Shown: in pieces, positions 1 through 11,200 of the stretch
Layout of the letters: the number at the start of each line of letters is the position of its first letter
Position numbering within the stretch: position 1 is the stretch's first letter
Assembly: GCA_007449985.2 (NCBI GenBank)
Contig: VIIQ02000686.1
Coordinates: forward strand, 248,001-312,000
DNA from: Desmodesmus armatus
Taxonomy: Eukaryota; Chlorophyta; Chlorophyceae; Sphaeropleales; Scenedesmaceae
Length of the DNA: 64,000 nt
Direction: 5' to 3'
Translations under genes and position numbers: made by a program
Notes under the pieces: model-generated
What the model was told of the DNA's origin: nothing
Database searches by the model: none
What the model saw: only the letters and a program-made list of their open reading frames with translations

Positions 1-3000
1 CACTGCAACACTGTGTCACAGAGTCACGATACCACTGTCACTGTGAAGCTAACCGTGACAGCATTGTGCCACGCACCTTGCCAGCAAAGGGGATCCTGAA
101 GGGCTCTGTGCAGCAGATGGCCTTCTTGTGCAGTGCCACCAGGCTGGCATTGACAGCAATGGTCAACTCCATCGGCAGCTCTGCATGCAGCACAACACAA
201 CCAAGCCTCCATCTGGATCAATGGCTGGCTGATACCCAACATCACTGCTGGGGCGACAAACATGCGTCTGTGCTGGGCTGTGCTGAACGCTTATCACTGT
301 TTGGTATGAGACCAATGTAGAATTGGCACCTACAGGTAAGACCGTCTGATCTCTACTCTGATGTAGCGCAGGCACCACTCCATGCACTGTGCCTATTGTC
401 CCTACTGTGTGCTCCATGCTGTGCTGTGCTGTGCTGACCCCTCACCTGGTGGGATGACGCTGGTGACGATCATGACACAGTTCAGGATCAGCTTGAACCT
501 GTCACGCTTCTCATCCTGCATCAGTCAGAACAGCAGCACGATCCCATGCAGCAAGCACACGCAGCCACGCTGGCTTGAGATACACCTAGGATGATCAGCC
601 CAGGCCCCTTATAATGCATACCACATGTGCTTGGTTGCCACACATGGACAAGCTGTACAGCCTTGCCTGAGCTTAGCCGTCAGCGCAAGCAATGTGTGTT
701 AGCCCAGAGGTAGCTGTCAAGCATACATGCATGTGCATGCTGTACACGCCCACCTGCAGGCCGTGCTTCAACACATAGTAAGCTGCTGACACAGCAAACA
801 TGAGCAGGAACAAGATGAACAGCCCCGTCTCCCAGCTGTTGGCTGTGATGCGCTCCGTGGAGTACAGGATGGTGCGCATCAACTGACCCTGGCTGGTCTC
901 AAAGCCTGCACACAACAACAGAAGACACTTTGAATGTCATGCCTTTGAGATATCGTGCAAGAGGCCAGTACTGCCCCTGGCCTGCGCCACGCCTGCGCTG
1001 CCGGGCTTATGCCCCCCCCCCCCACACACACACACATGCACGTACACACATACAGCAGGGAACATCTGCTGGTGGTTCATTCGCCACCATAGCCTATCTA
1101 CACATCCCCCCAGCCGTCGCCTCTCTTTCCCTTTTCAGTGTCCCCAGGTCCTTTGCTGTCCTGACCAAGCTGTCCTTCCTTACTCACTTGATCGTCCAGT
1201 GTGTCCTGCAGCTGTTGTTTAGCAGGTCATTCTACCGGTCAAACTCCTATGCCCTTTCGTCCCAAACCCTGAGCACCACCCAGCCCCTATCAGCAGCTGC
1301 GCAGGCTTCAACCTCCAAGACACATCGAGCCACACTAGGAGGATGCTTTCATGCCGCCCATGTGGGGATTCTACGCCATTTTACTGACTACCCCTGCTGC
1401 CATCTTCAACCTGATCACTGTGCCTGCAGGTAATTCCGGGTGAACGGGATGGGATACAGCGATGCCTTGCCATGTATTAGTGAGGGATGTGGCCCCTCTA
1501 TCAGTTTCGCTTTCGCTTTCGACACAGTCGTCTGTCCTCGTCAGCAATGTCTTCTCTCCCAGTCGACGGCACCTCTGGACTGTCGGGAGCACAACTGCCT
1601 GTACCAGGTGAACGCTTTCCTTATTGAGTATTGTGCCAGCCTTTTTCATGCAGGGCAATGCTGTTTACCTGCTCCACCTGCCGTCGATGCAGTCTCCGGT
1701 TTGCTATCCTAGTCGGACTATGTTGGTGTGCCCATAGAATGCTTGCGGGTGACTTGCATGTCCATAGTATGCTTGCTATATTCATTAATCCCTGTGCTGA
1801 CACACAGTCTCAGGCTTCATGGGGTAAAACGGTCTTCGGACCAGCCTCGTGCGGTAACTCTGCTGCCAGAGTCTCTCTCACCTGCCGGATTGCCTGACTT
1901 GCGGGGCCCGTTCTGACAAGAGAAGCGTGAACGGGGAAGGAAATGGTGTGCCCGGAATGCCCAGGGATCGGGGGGAGATTCGCTAGGCTGTGAGCATTAC
2001 GCTCGTCAAACCTAATCTATGTGTTGGATGAAAGTGTTGTTTAATGCTCAGTATGTTGAGCAATCTTTTGATAGTTGCAGATGCGTTCTGCAATTCGGGT
2101 GTGCATTCTCGTTCGGCCGACAGTCGCCCACATTTACCCAACTTACATGGGGAGCTGCATGCAGCCCGTGTTTTCAATGCTACTATACACACACATGCAC
2201 GTACACACATACAGCAGGGAACATCTGCTGGTGGTTCATTCGCCACCATAGCCTATCTACACATCCCCCCAGCCGTCGCCTCTCTTTCCCTTTTCAGTGT
2301 CCCCAGGTCCTTTGCTGTCCTGACCAAGCTGTCCTTCCTTACTCACTTGATCGTCCAGTGTGTCCTGCAGCTGTTGTTTAGCAGGTCATTCTACCGGTCA
2401 AACTCCTATGCCCTTTCGTCCCAAACCCTGAGCACCACCCAGCCCCTATCAGCAGCTGCGCAGGCTTCAACCTCCAAGACACATCGAGCCACACTAGGAG
2501 GATGCTTTCATGCCGCCCATGTGGGGATTCTACGCCATTTTACTGACTACCCCTGCTGCCATCTTCAACCTGATCACTGTGCCTGCAGGTAATTCCGGGT
2601 GAACGGGATGGGATACAGCGATGCCTTGCCATGTATTAGTGAGGGATGTGGCCCCTCTATCAGTTTCGCTTTCGCTTTCGACACAGTCGTCTGTCCTCGT
2701 CAGCAATGTCTTCTCTCCCAGTCGACGGCACCTCTGGACTGTCGGGAGCACAACTGCCTGTACCAGGTGAACGCTTTCCTTATTGAGTATTGTGCCAGCC
2801 TTTTTCATGCAGGGCAATGCTGTTTACCTGCTCCACCTGCCGTCGATGCAGTCTCCGGTTTGCTATCCTAGTCGGACTATGTTGGTGTGCCCCATAGAAT
2901 GCTTGCGGGTGACTTGCATGTCCATAGTATGCTTGCTATATTCATTAATCCCTGTGCTGACACACACAAACACACACAAGCCTATCTAGCAGGACCGTCT

Positions 3001-6000
3001 TAGTGAGCTTGCATGTATCCAAGTACTCCATCTGTTGACACAGGCACATCAACGTACAGAACAGCATTTGCACAGCATGCAGGAATGTGCTGGCGAGGCA
3101 ACGGCACAATCACCTGTCCGCAGGACGATCACCAGGCAGCCGCCATCAGGGGTCTTCAAGCGAGCGGTTTTGTCTCCGTTGTGCTGCAAGATGCGGGTGC
3201 CACCAAACAGGATGTGGTTCCTGCAGGACACGAGGTGCACATCAGGCACAAGGCAACATGCTGACCAATTGCAGGATACCATGTTGATACTATGATATCA
3301 AAACTGCATCGACTGCATCAGCTGCTCGCTGATGTGCGCCCTCCTGCCCCCCCCAAACACTTCGTGCTTGGTGTTTGTGATTGTAGCTGAATGCATGCTG
3401 GGACGCGCTGGACTTGCACCAGCCCTGCTAACGCCACTGGCATTCATCCACAGTGCCAATGCAGTTCCGGTCCTATGGTGCTGCAACACAGTGCCAGTGA
3501 TGATACTGAAAACAAACCAGGCATAGCTCTCACTTGTGTATCTTTATGTGCAGGTGCTCATGTGGTGACACGCCACCGCCACCCACAGGGAGCTTCCACT
3601 GTGGTGTGGACTCGCCAGTGAGCACTGCCTCCTCCACAATGCAGTTCCCAGCAAGCAGCAGGCAGTCTGCAGTAGAAGCAGCAGCATCAGCACAAGCAAG
3701 CAACACACCTTGATATCCGGTCTTGCTTTGCAATGTGACGGTTGAGCGACCATCCGGGAGCCATGTATCTAGATAAACAGGGCGCAATGCAAGACTTGTA
3801 TGAAGCCACAACCCAAGAATTCACAAACCAAAGGAAAAGCCACTGGCAAGCCAAGCTCGACTGTCACTCCTTTAGCAAGCCTTCACCCCACACCCTGGCT
3901 CACGCACCTGCAGGCACCACCTTGTCGTCAGAGCCAGCCTTGGGCCGTCCAATGCTGGCGATGTCACCAGGCAACAGCGCCTCACCTGGAACTTCCTGCA
4001 CATCCATGCACAGCACCGGTCAAACACACAGCCAGTTCAACCGTTGCTGTTTCTACAACAGTTGTCAATGACTTGATGGCTGGAGATCCAAGGCCTCGAG
4101 GGATTGGACCTTGCTGCGATCAGAGCCGCAGCTGGCACCTCCTTGCACAGCGGCATGTGCACGACATGTCAATTGACGGATATCGTGCTGGCAAACAATA
4201 CATGCCCTGCCGACCAGCACCAGCACCCGTCACCACAGCCATATCGCAACACCATGCCAAGCCAGCCCTGGGATCCCATGCTCACCTCCCACTTGCCTCC
4301 CCTGTATACGTGTATGCGCTGCTTGGGTGTCTGCAGGCTGCGCAGCTCCCTGAGGTTCCTCTGGCGCTGCATGACCACTGTGCACTCAAACATCACCAGC
4401 ATGCCCAGCGTGAACAAGGAGTAGTACCTGTTGGGGCATCAGGGGCGGCATCCATACAAGCAGTACAGTACAGTAGCATGCAATCAGTTCAGTGCAGCAC
4501 AGCATGATGGTACGATGCACTACCGTACTGTACAGCAGTAAACAGTTTGGTGCAGTGCATAACTCAGTACAGGGGTAGGGGATTGAAGTGCCGACAACGA
4601 GGGGCGTAAAGGCACATGTGTTGTCTTGCACCCTTGTGCAACCATTTCTTATTGTGAGGCCTCATGATAACACGGAAACAGCAGAAGCAACGGGCTGCGC
4701 CATTGCAGCATGGGGAGGCAGGACGCAAGTAATTATGCACCGCTATTGTGCAACATAGCACTGCATGCTGCTTTGCCCATCCACTCAGGCTACGCATTTT
4801 GCCAGAAGACCCAGTGCTGCTCCCATATGTTGCTTCACTCCTTAAAACTCAAGGGTGTGGCTGCACCCTCATGCTACACCGGAGGAGCACACAAAGCAAA
4901 ATTGCAGTGCTTGTGCGGCATTGCTGTTGCAGGCTTGGAATCCTAGGCTGCCCACTAGATCAGGCCAGCCTGGATAAAAGACCTGCAGTCCTACACTAAC
5001 TGCAGCAAGCGTCCACAAGACCATGCAGGTAGTCTGTGCACGTCTAGGCATATACTCCTGTGGAATCACCTCTCTCAACTGCATGTTTGACAATCCTGGA
5101 CGGCAAGCCCAATGCCCTGCAACTCCTGGCTCACTTGGCCACGGCTGTTCTGCCAGCCAAGCTGACGGAACCAACGGCCCCTATGGCTCGCCAACACATT
5201 TGCTATGTTCCAACAAATTGCGTGTTTTCCTCCCACCCCTTCCACAAAACCCCTGGCCCTGCAACAACCTTCCTCAGGTCTCACCAGTATTCGTCAAGGC
5301 ACCACAGCCCGACGCAGAACACCTGGAACACGAAGAAGGGTGCCAGCATCTGCTCCTTCAGCATCTCACCAAACGGCGGCAGCGGCACCTGCAGGACAGC
5401 AACAGCAACATGCAGCGGCACAGCATGCATCACCTTGGCACGCAACAAGGTTATGTGAGTTGAGCTGGTGCATGTATACACGTCATGGCCAGCTTGTGGC
5501 TGGGTCAAAGCCGCAAGATTGTGACCTTGGGGCTAGGGGAGAACAAGTCACTCCATCATTGCCCAATTCAGATCAAGCTGTCTGTACAGCAGGGTTTGCG
5601 CAAGCTTTTGCAAGCTGTCTGTAGGCCACCCACCTCAAACTTGTTCAAGCCCCACTGCTGTGCTGCAGCAGTAACCTTTTCCGGTGCTCCATAGCCTGCA
5701 GGCACCCAACACACAGCACACAGCACAGCACAACGTGTCACTCACGTGCCAACATGTTTCCAGGCCTTCCAGCAGCATGTTCATTGCAGGTAAGGCAACC
5801 TGAAGATGCTGGTAGCGAGTAAGAGGGTAGGTTAGGCATCCACCTCTTCAGGCTGCCATTGCTAGCCCTCACCATGCTGCCACATGACCCATCAACCAAA
5901 ACCTAAGCCCTCAACCCATAGCAGCACAGCACACCTGTGGCCTTCAGGTAGTATTCAAATGGCTCATGCACGGGGAACTTGAGCCGCTCAAAGGCATTGA

Positions 6001-7506
6001 TGGACTCGTGGTACACGAAGCGCATCTTCCTGAACTCAAAGGCCACCTCCAGATGCTCACTGCCTGTGTGTATGTCCTTCTGCAGGCGCATGGCAGGCAT
6101 GTTGCTGGGCAACGTTCCGAACGAAAAACCAACCATCGCCACTCTGCCATGCACATCAGGCATCAAGTGTGCATGAAAGTCATGCAATATGTCCATGACT
6201 CATGGATCTATTGCATGACTTTCATGCACACTTGATGCTTGTTGTGCATGGCAGAGTGGCGATGGTTGGTGAAAGATGACGGGGACAGGACCGCAAGCGC
6301 TGCTTGTGGAAGGGATGGGCGACCTGGCTGGCGGCTGCTGCATAGACAAAGCTGCGGAGGTGGACAGTCCTGTACAGCTTGGAGTCTTGCTGCATATCAC
6401 TTGTGACGCACACGATGTCAAATCCTTGGATGGTGAGATGGTCGATGCATTGGCTGGCTGCACTCCCTGTGTCTACACAGCATGGCTGCAGCTGACGGTG
6501 GTGGTGCTGTTGTGCTGCCTGTGGTCTGTGTTGTGTGCAAGCAGATGCTTGGAGTGTGCGGTCTGATTGCTGCTGTGTGAGGTGCACTCACTGCTTCCCG
6601 CATGTCCAGTGTGGTGATGTCTGCAGCCCCTGCAAATTTGGGAGGGATCACCTGCAGCACATCGACACGGCAACACCACAGCCAATGACAATTCTTTGAG
6701 TGAGGCAACTCGGAACACCCAGGGCCTCATACTGCACGCTGATCGGATATTGCAACACTGCAATATATGCCTGCAGGAAAGGTCCTACGACACAGTTGTG
6801 ACATGCAGGTTACAAGCACTCTGTCCACCATGAGAGTGCTGCTGGTTGGGACACGACTGATGCAAGCCTTCGCCCTGGCGAGCCAGCTTAGCTGCACACA
6901 AACCAGCTGTAGGGGCTGCTGTGGCTGTTGAAGAGGCAGTATCAGCTGTGCACTATCGTCAGACCCACTCACCTGCACATACTCCGCATCTGCAAGTGCT
7001 GTCACTGCTTTGTAGTTCACCAACGCGTTGAAGGACACACTCCAGTATGTGAACAGCACTGCCAGCACATGAAGTGCCATGACCACCCCCAGCACATATG
7101 AAACGAGTTGTGGGTGCCTGCAGGATGATCCAAACAGCATGTGTTGCGCACAGTGTCGTAGACGTAGCAAACACCATGGTGCTGTTGATCAAAAAAACAC
7201 TGAGCGGGCCTGCTGGAATTGGGCACAGCAGGCCCACTGCTAATGTGCTGGGCACCTATCTGTTGGGCAGTGGCATGCTGTGAGAGCTGCTCTGTCACTG
7301 AAGTGGTGCCCGTCCTGCACCTACCCATTCTGGACATACTGCTGCAGTACCAGCGCCAGCAGCGCCAGGTACACGATCAAGAATGGCCCAAGGATCAAGC
7401 GTGACCATCCAATTCGTCGCTGCAGCAGCACCACCTTCTGCACCTCCTTGGCACGCACACCCACTGGCTCTTCATTAGCCGGCACTTCCAACTCTGCAGC
7501 ACTCAT
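1..7506 (-). CDS. P5A-type P-type ATPase (ATP13A1/Spf1 family), 5' part, cut at left edge
   Basis: P5A ATPases are endoplasmic-reticulum pumps that remove mis-inserted transmembrane helices. True ATG at 7506 ([13 protein letters not shown]). Exons read on the minus strand: 7325-7506, 6973-7117, 6592-6651, 5935-6079, about 5746-5799 (phase uncertain), 5285-5388, 4286-4427, 3908-3995, about 3583-3666, 3114-3220, 754-905, 446-515, 77-180. Diagnostic peptides include [20 protein letters not shown], the actuator-domain loop [60 protein letters not shown] and the P5A-specific membrane motif PPELPMEL followed by [12 protein letters not shown]. The phosphorylation motif DKTGT should lie just beyond position 1. 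At least one short exon between 3583 and 3220 is not located. Shares a 780-bp upstream region with the divergent MCTP gene. Family assignment is very secure; several borders are provisional. Confidence 0.93.
1028..1806. repeat. Left copy of long direct repeat (~779 bp)
   Basis: Nearly base-for-base identical to 2187-2966 (offset 1159), lying in the P5A intron between the exons ending at 905 and starting at 3114. It starts in a CA-rich tract after a poly-C run and ends in GACACACA. No protein-like frame is conserved in it. Confidence 0.9.
2187..2966. repeat. Right copy of long direct repeat (~780 bp)
   Basis: Matches 1028-1806 with one clear single-base length difference (CCC versus CCCC just before ATAGAATGC). 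About 380 bp of unique sequence (1807-2186) separates the copies. The arrangement fits either a small LTR-type element without coding sequence or a partial tandem duplication between CA tracts. I see no convincing primer-binding site or polypurine tract at the inner edges. Confidence 0.9.
6128..6270. repeat. Foldback hairpin, 62-bp arms
   Basis: Arm 6128-6189 is the reverse complement of 6209-6270 with about two mismatches. The 19-base centre (6190-6208) can itself pair (TCCATG with CATGGA), extending the stem to roughly 70 bp. It lies in the P5A intron between exons 5935-6079 and 6592-6651. It could be a foldback MITE or a small-RNA precursor. Confidence 0.9.
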
Positions 7507-8286
7507 GCTGCTGGTGCTGCCCTGCCTGCTGCTGCCTTGCCAGATGCAGCTGATCTAAGCACAAGCCAGGAGCATGGATAGGTGAGCGGCTCGCTCTGCG
7601 TTGTTTGGCCTGCCGAGGACAAGATATGCTGTTGCAACCGCTAGATCAAGTACTGCTGTTACTGGCTTCCGCCCGTTCACCGCAACGATGTGCCTCGTTA
7701 TTCAGAAAGGCGACACAATAAGCCCAGAGGAGCACAAGCACACTCTGAAGCCCAACTGCCGGTTAGTAATGCGCAGATCACCTTCACCACTGATGGAGTC
7801 TGCGGTGATCAAATTTTTGTTTGGTGTTTGTACAAGCTGTATGCATTGTCTGGCCCATCGACCGACCTGTTGTATTGTACATGCGCCTGTCTCGTGAGCT
7901 TGCGGGAACAGTTGAAGTCCAACGTTTTGAGCAATAAGGCGTTATAGCCGCGTCAGATCAGCACTGGGAGAAAGTCTGCATGTGCAGGGCTGCTGTTATT
8001 TTTGTTGTCACGCCTGCAGACACTGTGAGTGCTTGAACTGCTGCACTGCTGTTGTCCTGAGTAATCGCGCTGCTGCTGGCCAGACTGTCGCTACCTCCAC
8101 AAGCTGCAAGCGGGTTGAACGTATAAAGTGTTGCAGCTGTCGCAACCAAAGCACATACGTATACTTCTGTACATCAGTAGCTCAGCTGTGAGCACCCTAC
8201 ACTATCTCCTTCCTCCCCGCTGCACAGCAACACATGAGAGGGTGGCTGTGTTGATGCGGTGATGAGCGAGAGCCTGCCTTCAGCCG
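7507..8286. promoter_or_regulatory. Divergent intergenic region P5A / MCTP
   Basis: 780 bp between the start codons of two oppositely oriented genes; it must hold both 5' UTRs and promoters. I recognise no clear TATA box or other named motif. Confidence 0.5.
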
Positions 8287-11200
8287 ATGGCTGTTGAGTC
8301 CCACCCTCTACGTATCACCGAGAGGGACGTTATCAAGGAGCAGTCGCTGGATGAATGGTTCAACAGCTTCAAGGGGCTGGACCTGCACGTGCGGGTGAGC
8401 GTGTCTGTGACCCTCCAGCAATGCAGTTCACCACTTGTCAAAGCAGCAGCAGCCAAAGCAGCAGCAGCCAAAGCAGCAGCAGCCATGCTGAAAGGCTGGC
8501 GCAGCCTCTATTTGTACCTCAGAGTGACTGTCGACATGAATATGGGCTTGACAATGAGAAGGTGGCCGGCATGCGGAACGTCATCCTACTGACACCTTGT
8601 CTTTGCCCGCAGTTCTCATCATTGTATCTGTTGAGTACTGAGCCGCTGAAATTACATTGTCAGACAGGCACCCTGGGAGCCTTCTGCCCCTTCGTGGGAC
8701 CCACAGCCCGGTCTTGTTACTGTCCCATGCTTCCTCCATGCGCAGGTGCTGCATGCAAGGGACCTCTGCCCCAGTGGGGGGCTGCCAGACCCCTACTGCA
8801 AGATCATGTGCGGGCCTGCCACACACCAGACTGCCACACAAAGAAGGTACATCCACACCCACAAGGACACTGGCAGCCACTGCACACAGCGACTGCCTCT
8901 CTAGTCACTGCAGTTGCATACCAATGGGGCCAGCTTTGTGGCAACCGTGATGCAGTGTTGATCCATGCAGCGCAGCCTTCAACTGGCCTGAAAACACTCA
9001 TGATGCCGCAGGCTGGCACTAGTGCACCCAGACACTGGAGTCTTTGGGTATAGTGGGATCCAGTCCTGCGTGCTGTCAGAAGCACCGGTGTGCTTCACAG
9101 GGTGCAGGCATTGACACTCAGCAATAAACACTGACGTGTTGAAGTTGATGTGGGCGTGCTGTCAATGCATGTGTTGTGCAGGAGCATGGACCCCAACTGG
9201 GGTGAGGAGTTCTACCTGGAGTGGGCTGAGCTGGCAGCAGGCAAGCGGCTGCTCACATTTGAGGTGTGGGACTGGGACTTCTGGCGACCAGACGAGCTGC
9301 TGGGCAGAGGGTTCATCAACATCAACGACCTGGCATTTGAACCCCTCGAGGTACGGTTTGTAAATCCTAAAAACGTTGATAACGGTAATTCAAATACAAG
9401 TTGTAGAGCGGGTTCATGCTTGGCAGCTGCCCTGTGTGTGAGAGTTCACACGGCAAGTCCATGTGTGCCGCATACGTGCTGTGAATGAAGCCTGCTGAGT
9501 TTTGCTTTGACATGTACTTTGATGTGCTGTGCTATGCTGTGTGCTGTAGGTTCAGAAGCTTGAGATCAAGCTGTACCCCTCCTCAGTGCGCAGCCCTAAG
9601 GTGGGCAAGGCTGGCACGCAACACACATGTCGTGATGATACTGTATGTACATGCTTGATGCAAATCATGTGTTTACACCATGGCGATGGTGCTTGAGATT
9701 TTGCTGACACTGGAGAACCATGCAGCAAGCAACTGTCCCTTTGGTCATCCTGCGATCATGTGCTGGCGCTTGTTGTGCGTAGAGTACAAAAATAGCCCAC
9801 ACAACTGCCTGCCTTGCTGCCCTTTCTGGCTCATCCTCGCCATACCAAACACAGGACATCAAGCCACCCAAGCAGCACAAGCCACCTAAGAAGCAGTCCA
9901 ACAAAAAGCAGCAGAAGGATGCCAAATCACAGCAGCAGCAGGATGTTGCAGGGACTGCGGCAGCAGCAGACCAGCGTGTGCAGTCCCCAGTGCCGAGACA
10001 GCAGGGTGGTGAGGCACTGCAGCGCCAGCAGTCACAGCAGCTCCTCACGTCACCGTCTTTCAGGCAAGTGACGTCCACTGCGGCTTTGCTGCATGGCGGC
10101 AATAGTATAGCTTTGCCTGCATGTCTAGTTGGCAGACTGTCTGGGCCCACAAGCTGAGTATGCACTCAGTAGGGCATCCCCTTTTCTGTGAGTTTGGCTG
10201 TAACTGTCATTGCGCATTGTAGCCTCTGAGCCTAATTGTATCCCATTTCACTTCTTTCAATGGTCGATGCTATTTGATGCCTTGCAGGTATCTGCTGCAG
10301 TCGCCGCAGCCGGAGCCTGAGCCAGCAGCAGCAGCATCCTCAGCAGCAGCAGGAGGCGGTACAGATACAGTGTCGCCAGGCTCAGCACGAAAGCAGCAGC
10401 AGCAGAAGGACAAGCAGAAGCAGCAGGCCGCCAGTAGCAGCAAGGATGCAGTAGCTGTGGTTCAGCTGGGCAGCGTGGGTGTGGCCTTGTGGTGGGAGCC
10501 CACTAGGCACAGCCATGATCTAGGGGTGGTGGAGCGGGTCAGCTTCTGCTTGCTGCCTGGAGAGGTCAAGGTGAGCACATGTTCCTTCAGCTTCTCACTT
10601 TTTCATGGCCCGTTGATTGCAGTCACATCAAGGGCAAGCCTTTTATCAACCGTGTGACTGCACCGCTGATGTCTGCCGTCAACCTCTACAGTTGAGGCAG
10701 ACACTCGAAACAACTACAATCGAGGCAGAGGCACTTGAAACAGGCAGCCACCAGCCGACAGCTGCCAGATTTGTGTTGTGACGGCCAGTGTGTTGTAAGG
10801 ACAGACACATGGGCATTGGCTGTATGGACCGTCAGTATCTTGTCAGGGTGGTGCAGGCTCTGCCGGGTGGCTGTTTCTCTGCTGCGTTGCTGCTCACAAA
10901 AAGCAGGGGCTTTCGTGTCTGTGCCTGGGCAACCTGTGCCAGCATCCCTGTCCATAAATGTGTTGGGGTTTGCGCTTCTGGTTTGTCATGGCGCACCTCC
11001 CAGGTGCCTCCTGTTGTGACACACACCAAGCTGGGGACGCTGTATGAGGAGCCATGCATTGTGTACATCAAGGTAACTACCAAGGCACACAAACCTAGAT
11101 AGTGACAGGGACGCAGCGACTGCAATGCAGTCAGATAGGGCAGTTCTTTATGGGGGATGAGGGAGATGTGGGGGATGAGGGAGATGTGGGGGATGAGGGA

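Noticed and set aside
1807..2186. Spacer between the direct repeats as the internal part of an LTR retrotransposon
   Set aside because: No primer-binding site next to the left copy, no polypurine tract next to the right copy and no gag/pol coding; kept only as one of two possible explanations.
3800..4507. 235-residue plus-strand open frame
   Set aside because: Antisense to P5A ATPase exons at 3908-3995 and 4286-4427, where the minus strand is clearly conserved.
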